DNA of 45,453 nt. It comes from Oscillospiraceae bacterium (GTDB lineage Bacteria; Bacillota; Clostridia; Oscillospirales; Oscillospiraceae). Positions 1-9,856 of this stretch are shown in pieces; within the stretch, counting starts at the first letter, position 1; every line of letters begins with the position of its first letter. Position numbers and translations under genes: made by a program. The notes under the pieces were generated by a model, which had not been told where the DNA came from, did not search any database, and worked only from the letters and a program-made list of their open reading frames with translations. The DNA is taken from positions 1 to 45,453 of the forward strand of contig JAAZCZ010000072.1 of the NCBI GenBank assembly GCA_012513005.1, in the 5' to 3' direction.

Positions 1-1
1 G

Positions 2-1135
2 CCGAGTCTCCCCTTTGGCGGAAAATACAGAATCATTGATTTTCCGCTGTCAAATTGTGTTCACTCCGGAATTGAGGTTGTGGGTGTGCTTACTCAGTAC
101 AGACCACTCGTTCTAAACAGCTACATCGGAAGCGGTCAGGCATATGACCTAGACAGCTCTTCCGGTGGCGTTTTTATTCTGCCTCCGTATCTGGGTGCAA
201 ACGAAACAGGCTCATGGTTTTCCGGTACTGCTAATGCCATTTTTCAGAATTTGGATTTTATCGAGGAATTTGACGCTGAGAATGTGCTTATTTTATCCGG
301 CGACCATATTTATAAGATGGACTACTCATATATGCTAAAAGAGCATATGGCGGCAGATGCAGACTGCACTATTTCTGTTATACAGGTGCCCATGGCAGAT
401 GCTTCGAGATTTGGCATATTATCCGTCGGTGAGGACGGCTTTATCACCGAGTTTGAGGAAAAACCGAAAAATCCCAAGAGCGACTTAGCTTCTATGGGCA
501 TTTACATATTCAAAAAATCTAAGCTCAAAGAATATCTGATTGCAGATGAAATTAATCCCAAGTCATCTCATGACTTCGGAAAAGATATTATACCCACAAT
601 GCTTAAAAACGGAGAAAAGCTATTGCCTTTCCGCTTTTCCGGTTACTGGCGCGATGTGGGTACTATTGAGAGTCTTTGGGACTCCAATATGGATATTCTA
701 TCTCATACATTGATTGACTTAGACGACCCGGACTGGCCGATTCTTGCCAGAAGCCCAATTACACCTCCCCACTATGCAGGAGACTGTGCCGAGATTACAC
801 ACTCAATAATCAGTGACGGCTCTGAGGTTTTCGGCTGTGTTGAAAACTCTGTTTTATCACATTCAGCCTATGTTGGCGAAAATGCCTGTGTCCGATACAG
901 CATTTTAATGCCGGGTGCCAGAGTTGAAGCCGGAGCGCAGGTTCTCTATTCTATTATCGGTGAGCACTGCACTGTTTCTCATAATGCGGAGGTAGGCTCA
1001 CTTCCTACGGGCGCTTTGGATTGGAACGTGACTACCTGCGGACCCTTTACCACAGTAGGTCCCGGGGTCTGCGTTAAGGCGGGAGAGATGCTTTACGACT
1101 CTGTGTATTTAACTTCCGAGGAGGCCAAATCATGA
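2..1135 (+). CDS. glgC: Glucose-1-phosphate adenylyltransferase, 5'-truncated by the window edge
   Basis: The reading frame stays open from base 2 ([36 protein letters not shown]...), continuing into ORF 80..1135. GlgC nucleotidyltransferase motifs and a C-terminal left-handed beta-helix region are present. Confidence 0.95.
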   Translation, partial: PSLPFGGKYRIIDFPLSNCVHSGIEVVGVLTQYRPLVLNSYIGSGQAYDLDSSSGGVFILPPYLGANETGSWFSGTANAIFQNLDFIEEFDAENVLILSGDHIYKMDYSYMLKEHMAADADCTISVIQVPMADASRFGILSVGEDGFITEFEEKPKNPKSDLASMGIYIFKKSKLKEYLIADEINPKSSHDFGKDIIPTMLKNGEKLLPFRFSGYWRDVGTIESLWDSNMDILSHTLIDLDDPDWPILARSPITPPHYAGDCAEITHSIISDGSEVFGCVENSVLSHSAYVGENACVRYSILMPGARVEAGAQVLYSIIGEHCTVSHNAEVGSLPTGALDWNVTTCGPFTTVGPGVCVKAGEMLYDSVYLTSEEAKS

Positions 1136-2235
1136 ATTTACACGGGATTATCTTTGCAGACAGACTTGCCCCCGAACTAAAAGAGCTTACCACTCCCAGA
1201 ACAGCAGCTTCTCTTCCCTATGCCGGAAGATACAGGCTGATTGACTTTCCGCTCTCAGCAATGCAAAATGCGGGAGTGCATGATGTTGATGTTATAATGC
1301 AGAGGGATTTTCAGTCCCTTCTCGACCATGTGGGCAGCGGCAAGACATGGGATATGAGCAGAAGGCGCGGCGGGCTAAGGCTGCTGCCTCCCTTTGACTC
1401 AGCTGACACAGAGCGCGGCGGGCAGGGTACTATGGGTATTTTGCTCAGTATAAAAAATTATATCAGAGATATTAGACAGGATTATGTGGTGCTTTGCTCC
1501 GGTACATTGGCTGCTAATTTAGATTTGTCTGCTGTGATGCAAAGCCATCTTGATACAGGTGCCAGCGTGACTGCTGTATGCACAAATGTCATTCCCCCGG
1601 GCTCGCCCGCTAAACGCTTGATTGCTGATGAGAATAATTATGTTACAGAAATACCCCACGGTGTTTCGGACATTGGTCTTGCCTCGCTTGAAGTTTTTCT
1701 CATGTCCAAACAGACACTTATTCGCGCAATGGAAATTTGCAGTGAGGCAGGCTGCAGCTGCTCGCACTATTTTGCTCTTAGGGCTTTAATCGAGGAGGGC
1801 TGCGCAATCTCGGCTTTTATTCATGAGGGTTATGCAAAGCAGATACGCACAGTCTCTGACTACTACACATCAAGCATGGCACTGCTGGGTTCCGATGTAC
1901 GCCGTGAGCTGTTCACAAGTGAAAGACCCGTGAACACAAAGGTTCGCTCTGATGTTGGAGCTTACTATGGAGATTCCGGCAAAGTAAGCAATTGCCTAAT
2001 TGCTGACGGCTGCCGTGTTGAGGGCGAGGTTAAAAACTGCCTGCTGTTTCGCGGTGTTGTTGTTGAGCGCGGGGCATATTTGGAAAACTGCATTATTATG
2101 CAGGATTCTGTTGTGGGTGCCGGTGCCCGTCTTGCTCACGTTATTTCAGACAAGGACACACATATTACAGGAGGCACCTGCCTGCAAGGCAGCCCGGAAG
2201 AGCCGATACTTATCCCTAAGGCTACGGTTATATAG
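1132..2235 (+). CDS. glgD: GlgD, glucose-1-phosphate adenylyltransferase regulatory-type subunit
   Basis: Overlaps the glgC stop (ATGA). N-terminus [11 protein letters not shown]..., [20 protein letters not shown]; GlgD-like paralog of GlgC. Confidence 0.92.
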   Translation: MNLHGIIFADRLAPELKELTTPRTAASLPYAGRYRLIDFPLSAMQNAGVHDVDVIMQRDFQSLLDHVGSGKTWDMSRRRGGLRLLPPFDSADTERGGQGTMGILLSIKNYIRDIRQDYVVLCSGTLAANLDLSAVMQSHLDTGASVTAVCTNVIPPGSPAKRLIADENNYVTEIPHGVSDIGLASLEVFLMSKQTLIRAMEICSEAGCSCSHYFALRALIEEGCAISAFIHEGYAKQIRTVSDYYTSSMALLGSDVRRELFTSERPVNTKVRSDVGAYYGDSGKVSNCLIADGCRVEGEVKNCLLFRGVVVERGAYLENCIIMQDSVVGAGARLAHVISDKDTHITGGTCLQGSPEEPILIPKATVI

Positions 2236-2274
2236 CCTAAATATTATATTAAATAAAAAAACTAAGGAAGATTT

Positions 2275-4674
2275 ATGACAACAGGACAAATATCAAAAAA
2301 CGATTTAAAAAGCGCAATAGAAGACAAGCTTAATTCTTTTTTCGGAGTTACAAGCGAAAACGCAACAGACGAGCAGGTGTTTCGTGCATCTGCGATGCTG
2401 ATAAGAGAGCTTATGAGCCGACTTTTGGCATTTGAAAACACAAGCCCCCCCGATAGGCAGTTACATTATTTGTCTATGGAGTTTCTGCTTGGCAGAAGCC
2501 TTATGAAAAATGCATATAACCTGGGTATTGCTGAAGCCTTAACCGAAGCTTTGTCGGATATGGGTCGTGATGCTCGGGATATTTTTGAGACTGAGCCGGA
2601 TGCCGGGCTGGGCAACGGCGGTTTGGGCAGACTAGCTGCCTGCTACATGGACAGCATAGCAGGTGAGGAAATACCCGCTTTGGGCTATTCGCTTTGCTAT
2701 GAGCTCGGAATGTTTAAGCAGGAAATTAAAAACGGGGCTCAAACCGAAGTGGCAGATGATTGGAGAGCCTCGGCTGAGAGCTGGCTTATTCCGAGATACG
2801 AGGACTCTGTTGAAATTAAGTTCGGCGGCAGGGTTGAGGAGACCTGGGATTACTTTGGTAACTGCCACTCAGAGCTCAAAGACTATCACACAGTTTTAGC
2901 AGTTCCCCGTGATATGCTCATATGTGGCGCCGGCGGTAACAGAGTCAATACTCTGAGGCTTTGGGAGGCGCACAGCAAAATCTCGCTTGATATGTTTAAA
3001 TTTGCTGACGGTGCTTATATTCAGAGCGTTGAGCAAAGGGCTATGGCAGAGATTATTACAAAGGTTCTTTATCCTGCCGATGACCACATTGAGGGCAAAA
3101 CCCTGAGACTAAAGCAACAGTATTTCTTTGTGTCTGCAACTGCTATGGACATTGTGAGAAAGCACAGAAAGGCAAGAGGCGATGTTCGCAGCTTTGCAGA
3201 GCACAATGTTATTCATATAAATGACACCCATCCAACTATGATTATTCCCGAGCTTATGCGAATTTTCATGGACGAAGACGGGCTCGGTTGGGACGAGGCT
3301 TGGAGCATAGTTTCAAGCTGTGTTGCTTATACAAACCACACTGTTATGTCTGAGGCATTAGAGTGCTGGCCGCAGGGCTTAATCCAGAGCCTGATTCCCA
3401 GGATTTTTGATATTATCAGTGAAATAAACCGCAGATACAGATGCTATCTGTCTGAAAAGTTCTGCGGCGATATGGAAAAGGTTTCGCGCAATGCCGTTAT
3501 TGTTAACGGACAGATTAACATGGCTAACCTATGTCTTTCCTGCTGCTTTAAGGTAAACGGGGTATCCAAGCTTCACGGCGATATTCTCAAAAATGAGCTT
3601 TTTAATGATATTTTCAATATCTCACCCAATAAATTCACATATGTAACAAACGGAATAGACCACAGACGCTGGCTAGCCCAGGTTAACCCGTCTCTTGATT
3701 TGCTGCTAAAAGAGCTGCTCGGCTATGATTATCTTAAAAGACCTGAGGAGTTTACTCGCCTGCTCAGCTTTGCCGATGACAAAGAGGTTTTACATCGCCT
3801 TATTGAAATTAAGGCTCTAAACAAGCAGAAGTTTTCGGACTTTATTCTAAGAGCCCAGGGTAGCGTTCTTTGCACCGAGCCTATATTCGATGTTCAGGTA
3901 AAAAGGCTGCATGAGTACAAAAGACAGCTCATGTGTGCAATGCTGATTGTGCATCTGCAAAACACGCTGAGAGATAACCCCGGCATGGATTTTAAGCCCC
4001 GAACATTTATTTTTGCAGCCAAGGCAGCTGCCGGCTATAAGACGGCAAAGCGCATTATTGAGCTTTTATGTTCAATTTCCGATGACCTCGATAGAGATCC
4101 CGTTTGCAAGGGCAGGCTCAGCCTTCTATTTGCCCAAAATTACAGGGTTTCGGTTGCGGAGTCTCTGATTCCCGCGGCGCAGGTATCGGAGCAGATTTCA
4201 ACAGCAGGCAAAGAAGCCAGCGGCACCGGCAATATGAAGCTTATGATGAACGGCGCTGTAACTATCGGCACCTTAGACGGAGCTAATGTTGAGATGTATG
4301 AACGCTTGGGCGACGATAACATGTATCTCTTTGGGCTTAGGGCAAATGAGGTAGCAAAGCTTAAAAAATGCTACAATCCCTTGGAGCTTAGTCGAGAGAA
4401 CCATGATATTTTCAGGGTACTTCAGCGTTTTAACTCAGGCATGGCAGACGGCAAGTGCTACTCTGACCTTGTTTCCGGTCTTGTTTACGGCGGGGATCCC
4501 TATATGCTGATTGCAGATTTCCCGGCTTATGTCGAGACTCATAACAGGTTATATCATGATATTGAGGATAAATTTAAGCTGGCTAAGCTTTCTCTTTCTA
4601 ACATTGCCCAAAGCGGAGTCTTCGCAGCAGACAGAGCTGTCAGAGAATACGCAGGGGATATTTGGAAAATATAA
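2275..4674 (+). CDS. glgP: Glycogen/maltodextrin phosphorylase
   Basis: 799 aa; DRQLHYLSMEFLLGRSL, GNGGLGRLAACYMDS, VKRLHEYKRQL, EASGTGNMKLMMNGAVTIGTLDGANVE (PLP-binding region). Confidence 0.96.
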   Translation: MTTGQISKNDLKSAIEDKLNSFFGVTSENATDEQVFRASAMLIRELMSRLLAFENTSPPDRQLHYLSMEFLLGRSLMKNAYNLGIAEALTEALSDMGRDARDIFETEPDAGLGNGGLGRLAACYMDSIAGEEIPALGYSLCYELGMFKQEIKNGAQTEVADDWRASAESWLIPRYEDSVEIKFGGRVEETWDYFGNCHSELKDYHTVLAVPRDMLICGAGGNRVNTLRLWEAHSKISLDMFKFADGAYIQSVEQRAMAEIITKVLYPADDHIEGKTLRLKQQYFFVSATAMDIVRKHRKARGDVRSFAEHNVIHINDTHPTMIIPELMRIFMDEDGLGWDEAWSIVSSCVAYTNHTVMSEALECWPQGLIQSLIPRIFDIISEINRRYRCYLSEKFCGDMEKVSRNAVIVNGQINMANLCLSCCFKVNGVSKLHGDILKNELFNDIFNISPNKFTYVTNGIDHRRWLAQVNPSLDLLLKELLGYDYLKRPEEFTRLLSFADDKEVLHRLIEIKALNKQKFSDFILRAQGSVLCTEPIFDVQVKRLHEYKRQLMCAMLIVHLQNTLRDNPGMDFKPRTFIFAAKAAAGYKTAKRIIELLCSISDDLDRDPVCKGRLSLLFAQNYRVSVAESLIPAAQVSEQISTAGKEASGTGNMKLMMNGAVTIGTLDGANVEMYERLGDDNMYLFGLRANEVAKLKKCYNPLELSRENHDIFRVLQRFNSGMADGKCYSDLVSGLVYGGDPYMLIADFPAYVETHNRLYHDIEDKFKLAKLSLSNIAQSGVFAADRAVREYAGDIWKI

Positions 4675-4810
4675 CCGGTAAAAATAATATAAAAATATTT
4701 TTTATTTTGATGCGATAAAAACGCTCACTTATGCGTTATATGGTAAAGAAGCACTTTATTCCCCATTAATTTGCTTTTTACCCTTATTATCATTTCCCCT
4801 ACAAACATGG

Positions 4811-4844
4811 AAAAGCGGCAAGCAACATAGCTTGCCGCTTTTTC
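4811..4844 (+). terminator. Intrinsic terminator after glgP
   Basis: AAAAGCGGCAAGC-aacata-GCTTGCCGCTTTTT hairpin with T run. Confidence 0.85.
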
Positions 4845-4991
4845 CAATCCTGCGTTATTACAGCAAAATTCGCTGTTCTTAGATTCTTTATAGTCTGTTA
4901 ACAGTATTTTTATGGATTTGTAGTAGAATGATACACTCAGAAAAATGTTTAGTTTAAGCTTATTCTGAATTTATTGCTTGAGGTGATGTGT

Positions 4992-6095
4992 TTGAGTACT
5001 GACGATAAAAACAGTAAAAATAATATTAATAAAAAAGCAAAACGAAAATCTCGCAAGCTTGCAGTTACTATTACGCTGCTGCTTGCTGTTTTGCTGACGG
5101 GGGTACTTGTGTTTAAATTTTTTATAAAGCCGCCTCCCATGCCTAGTGCGGGGCTGCATAATCCGACTGTACAAAATTCCGGCAAAAATGCCGAAGCTAA
5201 TACCCAAACTCCCACACCCGAAAAATCAGGCACATCGGATACTTCTTCCATTTTTGGCAAGGGCGGAGAGTATCACACCTTTGTTGTCGTCGGCAGAGAT
5301 AAGTACGGCTCTAACACCGATACAATTATGATAGTGAGATTTGATACTAAAAATCACAAAATAAATGTCGTGAGTGTGCCCCGGGATACGCTTGTAAATA
5401 TTCCCGAAACCAACAAGCGGGTAAATGCCCTCTATGCTTACGGCAAATTAGCAGACGGCAACGGACCTAAAAGGCTTATGCAGGGTCTGCGCGATATACT
5501 CGGCTTTGAAATAGGCAACTATGTTGTGGTTGACCTTGCTGCCTTTGAGCAGATTGTTGATGCTGTCGGCGGCATTAAGTATAATGTTCCGGTTGACATG
5601 CATTATTCAGACCCGGAGCAAGGACTTGAAATTAACCTAAACCGTGGTGAGCAGCTGCTTAACGGGAAAAACGCCCTCGGCGTTGTGCGTTTTAGAGCGG
5701 GATATGCTAACGCCGATATAGGCAGAATTGCAACTCAGCAAGATTTTCTCAAAACTGCCGCAAAGCAGATGCTCAGCTTAGGCAATGTTCCCAATTTGCC
5801 CAAGATAATAAATATCTTAATCAAAAATGTTGAAACTAATCTTACAGGCTCTAACATTGCATTCTTTGCAAAGGAACTGCTTAAATGCAAGGCTGATGAC
5901 ATTAATTTCTATACCCTGCCTTTTGATTTAAATCCCGAGGGAATCTATGTGCTGATTAGAATTTCTGACTGGCTCGATATTGTAAATGCTCATCTAAATC
6001 CATTAAGCGATAAGGTTACCGAGGCTAATGTCGATATCATTACCAAAGTAAACGGGCAGTTTTATTCCACAACTGGAAAATATGCAGGTAGCTGA
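4992..6095 (+). CDS. LCP (LytR-CpsA-Psr) family protein, copy 1
   Basis: ORF 4974..6095. N-terminal TM segment then RDKYGSNTDTIMIVRFD...VVSVPRDTLVN LCP core. Start placed at TTG 4992, 6 nt after GAGGTG. Confidence 0.9.
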   Translation: MSTDDKNSKNNINKKAKRKSRKLAVTITLLLAVLLTGVLVFKFFIKPPPMPSAGLHNPTVQNSGKNAEANTQTPTPEKSGTSDTSSIFGKGGEYHTFVVVGRDKYGSNTDTIMIVRFDTKNHKINVVSVPRDTLVNIPETNKRVNALYAYGKLADGNGPKRLMQGLRDILGFEIGNYVVVDLAAFEQIVDAVGGIKYNVPVDMHYSDPEQGLEINLNRGEQLLNGKNALGVVRFRAGYANADIGRIATQQDFLKTAAKQMLSLGNVPNLPKIINILIKNVETNLTGSNIAFFAKELLKCKADDINFYTLPFDLNPEGIYVLIRISDWLDIVNAHLNPLSDKVTEANVDIITKVNGQFYSTTGKYAGS

Positions 6096-6185
6096 TGCAG
6101 CCTGGTCAAAAAGTGCATATTTTGCCCCGGAATAGATAATTATCGTTATATGACCAAAAAATCCACGCGTTTTACTTGAATTAAC

Positions 6186-6227
6186 ACGGAGCATAGTGTA
6201 ATATTACTTGATGCTCCGTATTTTTAT
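6186..6227 (+). terminator. Intrinsic terminator between LCP copies 1 and 2
   Basis: ACGGAGCAT...ATGCTCCGTATTTTTATTT hairpin. Confidence 0.75.
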
Positions 6228-6267
6228 TTATTAGATATATTTTGATTTTGTATAGGATGTGAAGTCC

Positions 6268-7470
6268 GTGAAACTATCCGGCAGTAACAAAAACGGCAAG
6301 AGAGAGGCCGTAAAAAAGGACATAGAAAAAAGCGCTGATGTGGCAAACAGCGGTAAGCAGAAAAGTAGCGCAAAAAAATCCAAGCTAAGATCTGCACTGC
6401 CTATTATTATTCTCTCTGTGCTTATAGTTTTGTTTGCAGCGTTTGCACTATTTAAAATGTGGGTGACACCTCCTCCTATGCCGTCTGCCGGTCTTAATAA
6501 GCCCGTTACCCCGAGCCCTAACCCGAGCGCCGCCGTTGTTGCCACCCCCTCTCCGACCGCTGAGCTTACTCCCAGCCCTACCCCAAACGATGAGCAGGCA
6601 GGCGCAAGCTACACATTTGCTGTTGTCGGCAGAGATAAGGGCGGCTCTAATACTGACACTATCATGATAGTAAAATTTGATACTGCAAATCACAAGATAA
6701 ATGTTGTGAGCATTCCCCGCGACACACTTGTAAACGTAGCCGAGGAAAACAAGAGAATTAACACCCTCTATCATTACGGTAAGATGGCTGACGGAGACGG
6801 TCCTAAGAGACTTATGCAGGGTCTGAGCGACATGCTTGGCTTTGAGCTCGGCAATTATGTAATAGTTGACCTGAAAGCTTTTGAGGATATTGTTGATGCA
6901 ATCGGCGGTATTACTTATAACGTGCCCGTTGATATGTTCTATAACGACCCGTATCAGGGCCTTTATATAGGAATCAGAAGGGGTGAGCAGCTGCTATCCG
7001 GTGCCGAGGCACTTAAAGTTGTACGGTTTAGATCCGGTTATATTAACGCCGACATCGGCAGAATAGGCACTCAGCAGGACTTTCTGATGACTGCCGCAAA
7101 GCAGGTGCTCAGCATAGGAAATATTCCTAATCTGCCTAAAATTATTGAGATTCTTACAAGTAATGTTGATACCAATTTGACAAATGCCAATATTGCTTAT
7201 TTTGCGACTGAACTATTAAAGTGCAAGTCTGAGGACATTTCTTTCAATGTTATGCCGTATAATGTAAATGACGAAATATATCTTACCATCAACATTCCCG
7301 AATGGCTGGCAATGATTAATTCCTACTTAAACCCCTACTCAGAGCAAGTGACGGAGCGTAATGTGAACATCATCACAAAAACAGCAAACGGATTTTACTC
7401 CACAACCGGCACATATGCGAATCTGACAGGAAACAGCACAAGCTTTAACGGCTTTATAAAAGGCTCATAA
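6268..7470 (+). CDS. LCP family protein, copy 2
   Basis: ORF 6259..7470. Same LCP core as copies 1 and 3. GTG at 6268 gives VKLSGSNKN, aligning with MKLTGNKRN of copy 3. Confidence 0.9.
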   Translation: MKLSGSNKNGKREAVKKDIEKSADVANSGKQKSSAKKSKLRSALPIIILSVLIVLFAAFALFKMWVTPPPMPSAGLNKPVTPSPNPSAAVVATPSPTAELTPSPTPNDEQAGASYTFAVVGRDKGGSNTDTIMIVKFDTANHKINVVSIPRDTLVNVAEENKRINTLYHYGKMADGDGPKRLMQGLSDMLGFELGNYVIVDLKAFEDIVDAIGGITYNVPVDMFYNDPYQGLYIGIRRGEQLLSGAEALKVVRFRSGYINADIGRIGTQQDFLMTAAKQVLSIGNIPNLPKIIEILTSNVDTNLTNANIAYFATELLKCKSEDISFNVMPYNVNDEIYLTINIPEWLAMINSYLNPYSEQVTERNVNIITKTANGFYSTTGTYANLTGNSTSFNGFIKGS

Positions 7471-7530
7471 CAATAATTATATTTTTACACTTTCTTCGCA
7501 AATTTAGTGTTATACTGCAATCTATACAAT

Positions 7531-7567
7531 AAAGTGACGGCATAATACGCCTGTCACTTTATTTTTT
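7531..7567 (+). terminator. Intrinsic terminator between LCP copies 2 and 3
   Basis: AAAGTGACGGC-ataatac-GCCTGTCACTTTATTTTTT hairpin with one bulge. Confidence 0.75.
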
Positions 7568-7710
7568 AATCAAAAACGACAATAATTGTTAGCAAATTGT
7601 GATATCGCTAGACATTTTATATAATTAGATATAGAATGTAATTTCGATGGAACATTAATAATAATATGATAGTCTAATAAGCAACTTTATTAAATGAAGG
7701 TGTAGATTTT

Positions 7711-9069
7711 ATGAAACTTACCGGCAACAAAAGAAATAAGCAGCCGGCGCCTGAAAAAAATCCTAAGGCGTCACCCGCTAAAAATAACGAGGCTTCCGGC
7801 AAAAAGGCAGACCCTGCAAATAGCATTGAGGGAAAGCCTAAAAAGCGCCGTGTGCCTGTTCCCGTAATTGTTATTTGCTCTATACTGGGCGTTATTCTTT
7901 TGGGCTTCGGGGTATTTAAGCTCTGGCTTCAGCCGCCCCCCATGCCCTCCCCCGGTTTATACAAGCCCACAACTCCCACTCCGGCATCCTCAGCGGCGCC
8001 CTCCGAGACTCCTGCGGAAACCGAAGCGCCGGCAGAGCTTCCCGGGAAAATATACACATTTATCGTTGTGGGTCGCGATAAGGTCGGTGCCAACACCGAC
8101 ACCATGATGGTTGTACACTTTGATACAACTGCCCACAAGCTAAATGTGGTGAGCATACCTCGTGACACCTTGGTAAATATACCCGAGAATGTGAAAAGAG
8201 TTAACACGCTCTATGCCTACGGCAAAAACAGAAACGGTGACGGTCCTGCACGCTTAAAAGAGGGGCTTCGTGACATACTTGGCTTTGAGCTTGGAAACTA
8301 TGTTATTGTTGACCTTAGGGCTTTTGAAGAGATAGTCGATGCTATTGGCGGAGTTACTTATAATGTCCCCATAGATATGTTCTATGATGACCCGTATCAG
8401 AATCTGCACATAGCCATCAGAAGAGGCGAGCAGCTTCTCTCCGGTGCCGAGGCACTTAAGGTTGTTAGATTTAGAGCCGGATATGCAAGTGCAGATATTG
8501 GCCGCATTGGCACACAGCAGGACTTTCTAAAGGCAGTTGCAAAGCAGCTTCTCACAGTTGGTAACATTCCCAACCTGCCGAAAATAATTGATATATTGAC
8601 ATCTAATGTTGAAACCGATTTAACCGCTGCTAATATAACCTATTTTGCTACCGAGCTACTAAAATGCAAGGCTGAGGACATTACCTTCAATACCCTGCCT
8701 GCCGACTACACGGCAAATATCGGCGGTTTTTCCTATGTCAGCATTTATATACCCGAGTGGCTTGATATGGTTAACACATATTTAAACCCCTATCCGGAAA
8801 AGGTTACTGAAGCTAACGTAAATATTCTGACTAAAACCAAAAACGGTTTTTACTCCACAACCGGCACTGTTGCCGGCGGTCCGGGCTCATTTTTAACGCT
8901 TGAGGCGTATTTAAAGGCCTCCGGAGCAGATACACCTGCTGCTACCGACGCACCTCCTGCTGAGGGTGGCGGAGGCGAGGCTCCTCCCGCTGAAGGTGGC
9001 GGAGGCGAGGCTCCTCCCGCTGAGGGTGGCGGAGGCGAAGCTCCTCCCGCTGAAGGCGGCGAAGGATAA
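7711..9069 (+). CDS. LCP family protein, copy 3, with Gly/Glu/Pro-rich repeat tail
   Basis: LCP core (VVGRDKVGANTDTMMVVHFD...VVSIPRDTLVN) plus C-terminal PPAEGGGGEA repeats. Confidence 0.92.
   Translation: MKLTGNKRNKQPAPEKNPKASPAKNNEASGKKADPANSIEGKPKKRRVPVPVIVICSILGVILLGFGVFKLWLQPPPMPSPGLYKPTTPTPASSAAPSETPAETEAPAELPGKIYTFIVVGRDKVGANTDTMMVVHFDTTAHKLNVVSIPRDTLVNIPENVKRVNTLYAYGKNRNGDGPARLKEGLRDILGFELGNYVIVDLRAFEEIVDAIGGVTYNVPIDMFYDDPYQNLHIAIRRGEQLLSGAEALKVVRFRAGYASADIGRIGTQQDFLKAVAKQLLTVGNIPNLPKIIDILTSNVETDLTAANITYFATELLKCKAEDITFNTLPADYTANIGGFSYVSIYIPEWLDMVNTYLNPYPEKVTEANVNILTKTKNGFYSTTGTVAGGPGSFLTLEAYLKASGADTPAATDAPPAEGGGGEAPPAEGGGGEAPPAEGGGGEAPPAEGGEG
8959..9066 (+). repeat. In-frame 30-bp tandem repeat, about 3.6 copies, encoding AEGGGGEAPP
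   Basis: Units begin at 8959, 8989, 9019 and 9049 (partial); consensus GCTGAGGGTGGCGGAGGCGAGGCTCCTCCC with few synonymous differences. Confidence 0.95.
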
Positions 9070-9091
9070 GCTTTGTATTAATATAATATTT

Positions 9092-9129
9092 AAAACTGTG
9101 CCGAGGCTTTTGTTTCGGCACAGTTTTTA
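9092..9129 (+). terminator. Intrinsic terminator after LCP copy 3
   Basis: AAAACTGTGCCGA-ggcttttgt-TTCGGCACAGTTTTT. Confidence 0.85.
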
Positions 9130-9213
9130 TTTGCTTTTGCTTGCTCAAATCGAACATTCGGGGTATTATTATAGGGTATTATTGGCTTATATAAGCCGAG
9201 AGAGGAAAGCCTT

Positions 9214-9855
9214 TTGAAAACTAACGAACAGGTACTTAAAATAATAAGTCTGCTGGAGGAAGCTTACCCACTGGCTGACTGTACACTCGACTGGGATAAG
9301 GATTATGAGCTGCTTTTTTCTGTGAGGCTGGCAGCTCAATGCACAGATGAGCGGGTCAACAAGATTACTCCCGCACTTTTCGAAAAATATCCGAGCTTAG
9401 AGGCATTTGCGGAGGCTGATGTTGCGGATGTTGAAAAGCTAATTCACTCCTGCGGCTTTTTTAGGACAAAGGCGAGGGATTTAGTAAATGCCTCCGCTAT
9501 GATATTAAAAAACTTTGGTGGCAAGGTCCCTGATAATATGGAAGATCTTTTGACTCTCCCGGGGGTGGGCAGAAAAACCGCTAACTTAATATTAGGCGAT
9601 ATTTATTCTGTTCCCGGCTCTGTTGTTGTTGACACTCACTGCATCAGGCTGTCTAACAGAATCGGGCTTGTACATAATCTTAAAAATCCCGAAAAAATTG
9701 AAAAAGAGCTGCGTGCAATACTGCCACCCGAAAAATCTTCTGACTTTTGTCACAGGCTGGTTTTGCACGGTCGCGCCGTCTGCCCTGCCGGTACACCGCG
9801 CTGCGGAAAATGCACAATTGCGCCCTACTGCTCCTATGCTACGGGGGGTATTTAA
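9214..9855 (+). CDS. nth: Endonuclease III
   Basis: LPGVGRKTANLILGD (HhH), VDTHCIRLSNRIGL, C-terminal 4Fe-4S Cys cluster CPAGTPRCGKCTIAPYC. TTG start after GAGAGGAAAG. Confidence 0.95.
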   Translation: MKTNEQVLKIISLLEEAYPLADCTLDWDKDYELLFSVRLAAQCTDERVNKITPALFEKYPSLEAFAEADVADVEKLIHSCGFFRTKARDLVNASAMILKNFGGKVPDNMEDLLTLPGVGRKTANLILGDIYSVPGSVVVDTHCIRLSNRIGLVHNLKNPEKIEKELRAILPPEKSSDFCHRLVLHGRAVCPAGTPRCGKCTIAPYCSYATGGI

Positions 9856-9856
9856 A

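Noticed and set aside
2000-2278. 92-aa ORF overlapping the glgD end
   Set aside because: Out-of-frame overlap with a confident CDS; no ribosome-binding site or domain support.
4675-4810. Possible riboswitch or small RNA in the AT-rich gap after glgP
   Set aside because: No conserved riboswitch blocks recognised; the only clear structure is the downstream terminator hairpin.
8959-9066. Possible CRISPR-like repeat
   Set aside because: 30-bp units abut with no spacers and keep the reading frame, so this is a coding tandem repeat.
8942-9157. Antisense ORF with LRHPQREEPR repeats
   Set aside because: Its repeats are just the reverse strand of the LCP copy 3 tandem repeat.
9150-9163. Possible LexA/SOS box upstream of nth (TCGAACATTCGG)
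   Set aside because: Only the left half resembles the CGAACN4GTTCG consensus; no right half-site.
9160-9185. Short direct repeat GGGTATTATT
   Set aside because: Two copies in AT-rich intergenic DNA; too short to support a function.
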